From the NCBI GenBank assembly GCA_963966185.1, contig CAWZYM010000094.1:186001-250000 (forward strand): a DNA stretch of 64,000 nucleotides, read 5' to 3'. This document shows positions 52,801-64,000 of this stretch, in pieces. Source of the DNA: Rhabditoides inermis (Eukaryota; Nematoda; Chromadorea; Rhabditida; Rhabditidae). Made by a program: the position numbers and the translations under genes. The notes under the pieces were generated by a model, which had not been told where the DNA came from, ran no database searches, and was given only the letters and a program-made list of their open reading frames with translations. Each line of letters starts with the position of its first letter. Position 1 is the stretch's first letter.

Positions 52801-55800
52801 CTCACACAGATCCCACGATTCCCACACAGATCCCACGATTCCCACACGATTCCCACACAGATCCCACGATTCCCACACATTCCCACACGATTCCCACAAA
52901 AAACCCACGATTCCCACTCAGATCCCACGATTCCCACATGATTCCCCCACAGATCCCACGATTCCCACACGATTCCCACACAAGTCCCTCGATTCCCACA
53001 CAGATCACACGATTCCCACACGATTCCCACACATTCCCACACGATTCCCACAAAAATCCCACGATTCCCACTCAGACCCCACGATTCCCACATGATTCCC
53101 CCACAGATCCCACGATTCCCACACGATTCTCACACAAGTCCCACGATTCCCACACAGATGCCACGATTCCCACACGATTCCCACACAGATCCCACGATTC
53201 CCACACAGATCCCACGATTCCCACACTGATCCCACGATTCCCACTCAGATCCCACGATTCCCACACAGATCACACGATTCCCACTCAGATCCCACGATTT
53301 CCACACGATTCCCACACGATTCCCACGAATCCCACACGATTTCCCTACAGATTCCACTATTTCCACACGATTCCCACACGATTCCCACGATTCCCACACA
53401 GATCCCACGATTCCCACACAGATCCCACGATTCCCACACGATTCCCACACAGATCCCACGATTCCCACACGATTCCCACACAATCCCACGCGATTCCCAC
53501 TAAAATCCCACGATTCCCCACTCAGACCCCACGATTCCCACATGATTCCCCCACAGATCCCACGATTCCCACACGATTCCCACACAGATCTCACGATTCC
53601 CACACAGATCACACGATTCCCACTCAGATCCCACGATTCCCACACGATTCCCACACGATTCCCACGAATCCCACACGATTTCCCCACAGATTCCACTATT
53701 CCCACACGATTCCCACACGAATCCCACGATTCCCACACAGATCCCACGATTCCCACACAGATCCCACGATTCCCACACGATTTCCACACAGATCCCACGA
53801 TTTCCACACGATTCCCACACAATCCCACACGATTCCCACTAAAATCCCACAATTCCCCACTCAGACCCCACGATTCCCACATGATTCCCCCACAGATCCC
53901 ACGATTCCCACACGATTCCCACACAAATCCCAAGATTCCCACACAGATCCCACGATTCCCACACGATTCCCACACAGATCTCACGATTCCCACACAGATC
54001 CCACAATTCCCACACGATTCCCACACAGATCTCACGATTCCCACACGATTCCCACACAGATCCCACGATTCCCACACGATTCCCACACAGATCCCACGAT
54101 TCCCACACGATTCCCACAAAAATCCCACGATTCCCACACAGATCCCACGATTCCCACACAGATCCCACGATTCCCACACGATTCCCACACAGATCCCACG
54201 ATTCCCACACGATTCCCACACATTCCCACACGATTCCCACAAAAATCCCACGATTCCCACACAGATCCCACGATTCCCACACAGATCCCACGATTCCCAC
54301 ACGATTCCCACACAGATCCCACGATTCCCACACGATGCCCACACATTCCCACACGATTCCCACAAAAAACCCACGATTCCCACTCAGATCCCACGATTCC
54401 CACATGATTCCCCCACAGATCCCACGATTCCCACACGATTCCCACACAAGTCCCTCGATTCCCACACAGATCCCACGATTCCCACACGATTCCCACACAT
54501 TCCCACACGATTCCCACAAAAATCCCACGATTCCCACTCAGACCCCACGATTCCCACACGATTCCCACACAGATCCCACGATTCCCACACATATCCCACG
54601 ATTCCCACACTGATCCCACGATTCACACTCAGATCCCACGATTCCCACACGATTCCCACACGGACATCCACGATTCCCACACAGATCCCACGATTCCCAG
54701 ACGATTCCCACACGATTCCCACAAAAATCCCACGATTCCCACTCAGATCCCACGATTCCCACACAGATCCCACGATTCCCACACAGATCCCACGATTCCC
54801 ACACAGATCCCACGATTCCCACACGATTTTCACACAGATCCCACGATTTCCACACGATTCCCACACAATCCCACACGATTCCCACTAAAATCCCACAATT
54901 CCCCACTCAGACCCCACGATTCCCACATGATTCCCCCACAGATCCCACGATTCCCACACGATTCCCACACAAATCCCAAGATTCCCACACAGATCCCACG
55001 ATTCCCACACGATTCCCACACAGATCTCACGATTCCCACACAGATCCCACAATTCCCACACGATTCCCACACAGATCTCACGATTCCCACACGATTCCCA
55101 CACAGATCCCACGATTCCCACACAATTCCCACACAGATCCCACGATTCCCACACAGATCCCACGATTCCCACACAGATCCCACGATTCCCACTCATATCC
55201 CACGATTCCCACACAGATCCCACGATTCCCACACAGATCCCACAATTCCCACACGATTCCCACACAGATCCCACGATTCCCACACGATTCCCACACAGAT
55301 CCCACGATTCCCACACGATTCCCACACAGATCCCACGATTCCCACACAATTCCCACACAGATCCCACGATTCCCACACAGATCCCAAGATTCCCACACAG
55401 ATCCCACGATTCCCACACGATTCCCACACAGATCTCACGATTCCCACACAGATCCCACAATTCCCACACGATTCCCACACAGATCCCACGATTCCCACAC
55501 GATTCCCACACAGATCCCACGATTCCCACACAATTCCCACACAGATCCCACGATTCCCACACAGATCCCACGATTCCCACACAGATCCCACGATTCCCAC
55601 TCATATCCCACGATTCCCACACGATTCCTACACAGATCCCACGATTCCCACACGATTCCCACTCATATCCCACGATTCCCACACAATTCCCACACAGATC
55701 CCACGATTCCCACACGATTCCCACATATTCCCACACGATTCCCACAAAAATCCCACGATTCCCACACAGATCCCACGATTCCCACACAGATCCCACGATT

Positions 55801-58800
55801 CCCACACGATTCCCACACATTCCCACACGATTCCCACAAAAATCCCACGATTCCCACACAGATCCCACGATTCCCACACAGATCCCACGATTCCCACACA
55901 GATCCCACAATTCCCACACGATTCCCACACAGATCCCACGATTCCCACACGATTCCCACACATTCCCACACGATTCCCACAAAAAACCCACGATTCCCAC
56001 TCAGATCCCACGATTCCCACATGATTCCCCCACAGATCCCACGATTCCCACACGATTCCCACACAAGTCCCTCGATTCCCACACAGATCCCACGATTCCC
56101 ACACGATTCCCACACATTCCCACACGATTCCCACAAAAATCCCACGATTCCCACTCAGACCCCACGATTCCCACACGATTCCCACACAGATCCCACGATT
56201 CCCACACAGATCCCACGATTCCCACACTGATCCCACGATTCACACTCAGATCCCACGATTCCCACACGATTCCCACACGGACATCCACGATTCCCACACA
56301 GATCCCACGATTCCCAGACGATTCCCACACGATTCCCACAAAAATCCCACGATTCCCACTCAGATCCCACGATTCCCACACAGATCCCACGATTCCCACT
56401 CAGATCCCACGATTCCCACACGATTCCCACACGATTCCCACGACAAATCCCACGATTCCCCACACAGATCCCCCACACAGATCCCACGAATCCCACACAG
56501 ATCCCACGATTCCCACACGATTCCCACACATTCCCACACGATTCCCACAAAAATCCCACGATTCCCACTCAGATCCCACGATTCCCACACGATTCCCACA
56601 CGATTCCCACGACAAATCCCACGATTCCCCACACAGATCCCCCACACAGATCCCACGAATCCCACACAGATCCCACGATTCCCACACGATTCCCACACAT
56701 TCCCACACGATTCCCACAAAAATCCCACGATTCCCACTCAGATCCCACGATTCCCACATGATTCCCCCACAGATCCCACGATTCCCACACGATTCCCACA
56801 CAAGTCCCACGATTCCCACACATATCCCACGATTCCCACACGATTCCTACACAGATCCCACGATTCCCACACAGATCCCACGATTCCCACACAGATCCCA
56901 CGATTCCCACACGATTCCCACACAGATCCCACGATTCCCACACGATTCCCACACATATCCCACGATTCCCACACAGATCCCACGATTCCCACTCATATCC
57001 CACGATTCCCACACGATTCCCACACAGATCCCACGATTCCCACACGATTTTCACACAAATCCCACGATTCCCACACGATTCCCACACAGATCCCACGATT
57101 CCCACACGATTCCCACACGATTCCCACACGATTCCCACAAAAATCCCACGATTCTCACACAGATCCCACGATTCCCACACAGATCCCACGATTCCCACAC
57201 GATTCCCACACAGATCCCACGATTCCCACACATTCCCACACGATTCCCACAAAAAACCCACGATTCCCACTCAGATCCCACGATTCCCACACGATTCCCA
57301 CACAAGTCCCTCGATTCCCACACAGATCACACGATTCCCACACGATTCCCACACATTCCCACACGATTCCCACAAAAATCCCACGATTCCCACTCAGACC
57401 CCACGATTCCCACATGATTCCCCCACAGATCCCACGATTCCCACACGATTCTCACACAAGTCCCACGATTCCCACACAGATGCCACGATTCCCACACGAT
57501 TCCCACACAGATCCCACGATTCCCACACAGATCCCACGATTCCCACACTGATCCCACGATTCCCACTCAGATCCCACGATTCCCACACAGATCACACGAT
57601 TCCCACTCAGATCCCACGATTTCCACACGATTCCCACACGATTCCCACGAATCCCACACGATTTCCCTACAGATTCCACTATTTCCACACGATTCCCACA
57701 CGATTCCCACGATTCCCACACAGATCCCACGATTCCCACACAGATCCCACGATTCCCACACGATTCCCACACAGATCCCACGATTCCCACACGATTCCCA
57801 CACAATCCCACGCGATTCCCACTAAAATCCCACGATTCCCCACTCAGACCCCACGATTCCCACATGATTCCCCCACAGATCCCACGATTCCCACACGATT
57901 CCCACACAGATCTCACGATTCCCACACAGATCACACGATTCCCACTCAGATCCCACGATTCCCACACGATTCCCACACGATTCCCACGAATCCCACACGA
58001 TTTCCCCACAGATTCCACTATTCCCACACGATTCCCACACGAATCCCACGATTCCCACACAGATCCCACGATTCCCACACAGATCCCACGATTCCCACAC
58101 GATTTCCACACAGATCCCACGATTTCCACACGATTCCCACACAATCCCACACGATTCCCACTAAAATCCCACAATTCCCCACTCAGACCCCACGATTCCC
58201 ACATGATTCCCCCACAGATCCCACGATTCCCACACGATTCCCACACAAATCCCAAGATTCCCACACAGATCCCACGATTCCCACACGATTCCCACACAGA
58301 TCTCACGATTCCCACACAGATCCCACAATTCCCACACGATTCCCACACAGATCTCACGATTCCCACACGATTCCCACACAGATCCCACGATTCCCACACG
58401 ATTCCCACACAGATCCCACGATTCCCACACGATTCCCACAAAAATCCCACGATTCCCACACAGATCCCACGATTCCCACACAGATCCCACGATTCCCACA
58501 CGATTCCCACACAGATCCCACGATTCCCACACGATTCCCACACATTCCCACACGATTCCCACAAAAATCCCACGATTCCCACACAGATCCCACGATTCCC
58601 ACACAGATCCCACGATTCCCACACGATTCCCACACAGATCCCACGATTCCCACACGATGCCCACACATTCCCACACGATTCCCACAAAAAACCCACGATT
58701 CCCACTCAGATCCCACGATTCCCACATGATTCCCCCACAGATCCCACGATTCCCACACGATTCCCACACAAGTCCCTCGATTCCCACACAGATCCCACGA

Positions 58801-61800
58801 TTCCCACACGATTCCCACACATTCCCACACGATTCCCACAAAAATCCCACGATTCCCACTCAGACCCCACGATTCCCACACGATTCCCACACAGATCCCA
58901 CGATTCCCACACATATCCCACGATTCCCACACTGATCCCACGATTCACACTCAGATCCCACGATTCCCACACGATTCCCACACGGACATCCACGATTCCC
59001 ACACAGATCCCACGATTCCCAGACGATTCCCACACGATTCCCACAAAAATCCCACGATTCCCACTCAGATCCCACGATTCCCACACAGATCCCACGATTC
59101 CCACACAGATCCCACGATTCCCACACAGATCCCACGATTCCCACACGATTTTCACACAGATCCCACGATTTCCACACGATTCCCACACAATCCCACACGA
59201 TTCCCACTAAAATCCCACAATTCCCCACTCAGACCCCACGATTCCCACATGATTCCCCCACAGATCCCACGATTCCCACACGATTCCCACACAAATCCCA
59301 AGATTCCCACACAGATCCCACGATTCCCACACGATTCCCACACAGATCTCACGATTCCCACACAGATCCCACAATTCCCACACGATTCCCACACAGATCT
59401 CACGATTCCCACACGATTCCCACACAGATCCCACGATTCCCACACAATTCCCACACAGATCCCACGATTCCCACACAGATCCCACGATTCCCACACAGAT
59501 CCCACGATTCCCACTCATATCCCACGATTCCCACACAGATCCCACGATTCCCACACAGATCCCACAATTCCCACACGATTCCCACACAGATCCCACGATT
59601 CCCACACGATTCCCACACAGATCCCACGATTCCCACACGATTCCCACACAGATCCCACGATTCCCACACAATTCCCACACAGATCCCACGATTCCCACAC
59701 AGATCCCAAGATTCCCACACAGATCCCACGATTCCCACACGATTCCCACACAGATCTCACGATTCCCACACAGATCCCACAATTCCCACACGATTCCCAC
59801 ACAGATCCCACGATTCCCACACGATTCCCACACAGATCCCACGATTCCCACACAATTCCCACACAGATCCCACGATTCCCACACAGATCCCACGATTCCC
59901 ACACAGATCCCACGATTCCCACTCATATCCCACGATTCCCACACGATTCCTACACAGATCCCACGATTCCCACACGATTCCCACTCATATCCCACGATTC
60001 CCACACAATTCCCACACAGATCCCACGATTCCCACACGATTCCCACATATTCCCACACGATTCCCACAAAAATCCCACGATTCCCACACAGATCCCACGA
60101 TTCCCACACAGATCCCACGATTCCCACACGATTCCCACACATTCCCACACGATTCCCACAAAAATCCCACGATTCCCACACAGATCCCACGATTCCCACA
60201 CAGATCCCACGATTCCCACACAGATCCCACAATTCCCACACGATTCCCACACAGATCCCACGATTCCCACACGATTCCCACACATTCCCACACGATTCCC
60301 ACAAAAAACCCACGATTCCCACTCAGATCCCACGATTCCCACATGATTCCCCCACAGATCCCACGATTCCCACACGATTCCCACACAAGTCCCTCGATTC
60401 CCACACAGATCCCACGATTCCCACACGATTCCCACACATTCCCACACGATTCCCACAAAAATCCCACGATTCCCACTCAGACCCCACGATTCCCACACGA
60501 TTCCCACACAGATCCCACGATTCCCACACAGATCCCACGATTCCCACACTGATCCCACGATTCACACTCAGATCCCACGATTCCCACACGATTCCCACAC
60601 GGACATCCACGATTCCCACACAGATCCCACGATTCCCAGACGATTCCCACACGATTCCCACAAAAATCCCACGATTCCCACTCAGATCCCACGATTCCCA
60701 CACAGATCCCACGATTCCCACTCAGATCCCACGATTCCCACACGATTCCCACACGATTCCCACGACAAATCCCACGATTCCCCACACAGATCCCCCACAC
60801 AGATCCCACGAATCCCACACAGATCCCACGATTCCCACACGATTCCCACACATTCCCACACGATTCCCACAAAAATCCCACGATTCCCACTCAGATCCCA
60901 CGATTCCCACATGATTCCCCCACAGATCCCACGATTCCCACACGATTCCCACACAAGTCCCACGATTCCCACACATATCCCACGATTCCCACACGATTCC
61001 TACACAGATCCCACGATTCCCACACAGATCCCACGATTCCCACACAGATCCCACGATTCCCACACGATTCCCACACAGATCCCACGATTCCCACACGATT
61101 CCCACACATATCCCACGATTCCCACACAGATCCCACGATTCCCACTCATATCCCACGATTCCCACACGATTCCCACACAGATCCCACGATTCCCACACGA
61201 TTTTCACACAAATCCCACGATTCCCACACGATTCCCACACAGATCCCACGATTCCCACACGATTCCCACACGATTCCCACACGATTCCCACAAAAATCCC
61301 ACGATTCTCACACAGATCCCACGATTCCCACACAGATCCCACGATTCCCACACGATTCCCACACAGATCCCACGATTCCCACACGATTCCCACACATTCC
61401 CACACGATTCCCACAAAAAACCCACGATTCCCACTCAGATCCCACGATTCCCACATGATTCCCCCACAGATCCCACGATTCCCACACGATTCCCACACAA
61501 GTCCCTCGATTCCCACACAGATCCCACGATTCCCACACGATTCCCACACATTCCCACACGATTCCCACAAAAATCCCACGATTCCCACTCAGACCCCACG
61601 ATTCCCACATGATTCCCCCACAGATCCCACGATTCCCACACGATTCTCACACAAGTCCCACGATTCCCACACAGATGCCACGATTCCCACACGATTCCCA
61701 CACAGATCCCACGATTCCCACACAGATCCCACGATTCCCACACTGATCCCACGATTCCCACTCAGATCCCACGATTCCCACACAGATCACACGATTCCCA

Positions 61801-61954
61801 CTCAGATCCCACGATTTCCACACGATTCCCACACGATTCCCACGAATCCCACACGATTTCCCTACAGATTCCACTATTCCCACACGATTCCCACACGATT
61901 CCCACGATTCCCACACAGATCCCACGATTCCCACACAGATCCCACGATTCCCAC
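46816..61954 (-). repeat. Word-type satellite, right arm (inverted orientation)
   Basis: Same word satellite in reverse orientation (CGATTCCCACA and CAGATCCCA). The rare variant CACGGACATCCACG occurs at about 48,116, 50,518, 52,096, 54,660, 56,278, 58,982 and 60,600. It reveals a higher-order unit of about 4.0-4.3 kb with two such marks. Two consecutive units (around 53,542 and 57,864) are in exact 4,322-bp register over at least 2.5 kb with identical translated frames, so they arose very recently. Confidence 0.95.
61946..61954. repeat. Left target-site duplicate of the hAT-like element
   Basis: GATTCCCAC, repeated at 62,507-62,515 on the other side of the insert. The empty site with a single copy is seen at 53,429-53,437 and 57,751-57,759. 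Confidence 0.8.
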
Positions 61955-62506
61955 TAGGGACCACAATGAGAATTTCAGAAGTTTGGATGTGGTATAGCAG
62001 TTTGTATAATAATGTAGATCGTTTCAAGCTCATTTCGAAAATATATAATGTTCATAGGGTTCATCGTTCACATTGCGCTCTAATTCCGCGCGGCGCGCGC
62101 GCACCCGAGCGCGCGCTCACACAGGGAAAGTGCGACAGAGGGCGGCTATATCAAAGCACTGATGACGTCATTAATAGTTAAATTATGAATATACTCGTTT
62201 CTAATAGTAGCACTACGCTTTGTTTGATTGTAATCAATCAGTACTCGATGAAATACGTCTCTTATGACAACATTTTTCATTACTCATTTTGGGCAATGGC
62301 GGCTAGATCAAAGAAATATGACGTCATCATATCATTCTTTATCGATTTTCAATACTTTACGGGGCACGTTTTCCCATAAATCGAGTACCGTTGGAATCAG
62401 CGCGGAAGGGCGAATCGTTCTACGCTAATTAGAGCAAGTAACGCGTCAAGTCAGAAAATGTTACATGATTTCGACACAAACTCTACACCTCACGTTGCGG
62501 TCCCTA
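61955..62506. mobile_element. Non-autonomous hAT-like DNA element (552 bp)
   Basis: Termini TAGGGACCACAATGAGA and the inverse of TAGGGACCGCAACGTGA form imperfect inverted repeats of about 17 bp. Flanking direct repeats of 8-9 bp and TAGGG ends fit the hAT superfamily. A 9-bp Mutator-type duplication is an alternative. The interior has a GCGCGC-rich stretch (about 62,089-62,118) and two CRE palindromes, TGACGTCA at 62,163 and 62,319. Frames of 64-71 codons carry no transposase motif. Confidence 0.8.
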
Positions 62507-64000
62507 GATTCCCACACGATTCCCACACAGATCCCACGATTCCCACACGATTCCCACACAATCCCACGCGATTCCCACTAAAATCCCACGATTCCCCACT
62601 CAGACCCCACGATTCCCACATGATTCCCCCACAGATCCCACGATTCCCACACGATTCCCACACAGATCTCACGATTCCCACACAGATCACACGATTCCCA
62701 CTCAGATCCCACGATTCCCACACGATTCCCACACGATTCCCACGAATCCCACACGATTTCCCCACAGATTCCACTATTCCCACACGATTCCCACACGAAT
62801 CCCACGATTCCCACACAGATCCCACGATTCCCACACAGATCCCACGATTCCCACACGATTTCCACACAGATCCCACGATTTCCACACGATTCCCACACAA
62901 TCCCACACGATTCCCACTAAAATCCCACAATTCCCCACTCAGACCCCACGATTCCCACATGATTCCCCCACAGATCCCACGATTCCCACACGATTCCCAC
63001 ACAAATCCCAAGATTCCCACACAGATCCCACGATTCCCACACGATTCCCACACAGATCTCACGATTCCCACACAGATCCCACAATTCCCACACGATTCCC
63101 ACACAGATCTCACGATTCCCACACAGATCCCACGATTCCCACTCATATCCCACGATTCCCACACAGATCCCACGATTCCCACACGATTCCCACTCATATC
63201 CCACGATTCCCACACGATTCCCACACAGATCCCACGATTCCCACACGATTCCCACACATTCCCACACGATTCCCACAAAAATCCCACGATTCCCACACAG
63301 ATCCCACGATTCCCACACGATTCCCACACATTCCCACACGATTCCCACAAAAATCCCACGATTCCCACACAGATCCCACGATTCCCACACAGATCCCACG
63401 ATTCCCACACGATTCCCACACAGATCCCACGATTCCCACACGATTCCCACACATTCCCACACGATTCCCACAAAAAAACCCACGATTCCCACTCAGATCC
63501 CACGATTCCCACATGATTCCCCCACAGATCCCACGATTCCCACACGATTCCCACACAAGTCCCTCGATTCCCACAAAGATCCCACGATTCCCACACAGAT
63601 CCCACGATTCCCACACAGATCCCACGATTCCCACTCATATCCCACGATTCCCACACGATTCCCACACAGATCCCACGATTCCCACACGATTCCCACTCAT
63701 ATCCCACGATTCCCACACGATTCCCACACAGATCCCACGATTCCCACACGATTCCCACACATTCCCACACGATTCCCACAAAAATCCCACGATTCCCACA
63801 CAGATCCCACGATTCCCACACAGATCCCACGATTCCCACTCAGACCCCACGATTCCCACATGATTCCCCCACAGATCCCACGATTCCCACACGATTCTCA
63901 CACAAGTCCCACGATTCCCACACAGATGCCACGATTCCCACACGATTCCCACACAGATCCCACGATTCCCACACAGATCCCACGATTCCCACACTGATCC
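62507..64000 (-). repeat. Word-type satellite, continuation beyond the insertion
   Basis: Resumes in the phase that follows the empty site of the 4.32-kb unit and runs off the window. From about 62,900 to 63,700 it resembles the 48,840-49,930 variant of the array. Confidence 0.95.

Noticed and set aside
46816..61954. CRISPR-like appearance of regularly spaced repeats
   Set aside because: The spacers are themselves repeat words, there is no leader or cas gene, and the DNA is eukaryotic.
42107..64000. Telomeric or subtelomeric repeat
   Set aside because: The words do not match any telomere repeat (the nematode type is TTAGGC), and the array continues beyond the window without a terminal feature.

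Overview
This window is eukaryotic nuclear DNA, most likely from a nematode. Three spliced genes on the + strand encode a mitochondrial uL11 ribosomal protein, a WDR4/Trm82 homologue and a WASP-family protein. Their start codons sit directly behind strong 3' splice sites, as expected for spliced-leader trans-splicing, and the first two genes are about 310 bp apart, like an operon. The tRNA sequences are ordinary metazoan types. I cannot name the genus.

Layout. Positions 1-17,036 are the end of a GA/CT-rich satellite with 24 monomers of about 610-995 bp, each carrying a fold-back (two 77-bp inverted arms around a 174-bp spacer). From 17,037 to 18,200 lie tRNA-like fragments and a decayed LINE endonuclease piece whose GDFN codons have expanded into a 17-bp minisatellite. 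From 18,198 to 23,297 is a tandem tRNA cluster: a 735-bp unit carrying Leu(AAG), Asn(GTT) and Asp(GTC) genes, all on the - strand, four units in a row, then a 1.67-kb insertion, then a fifth unit.

The gene-rich middle holds mrpl-11 (24,408-25,659), WDR4 (25,971-28,610) and WASP (30,326-36,866), followed by an unassigned multi-exon gene (about 39,814-40,751) and a possible exon on the - strand (41,026-41,161). Introns are loaded with GA or CT microsatellites, and MITE-like inverted-repeat elements lie at 22,369, 39,015 and 41,326. From about 42,107 to the end is a second satellite built from 9- and 11-bp words. It flips orientation at a near-perfect palindrome at 46,815 and is organised in higher-order repeats of 1.31 kb (left arm) and about 4.0-4.3 kb (right arm). 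A 552-bp hAT-like element (61,955-62,506) interrupts it, and the matching empty site is still present in neighbouring units.

Functionally the window mixes housekeeping genes (mitochondrial translation, tRNA m7G46 methylation, Arp2/3-dependent actin nucleation) with tRNA genes and two large, recently homogenised satellites. Every long open frame inside the satellites is a consequence of the repeat and I do not treat any as a gene.
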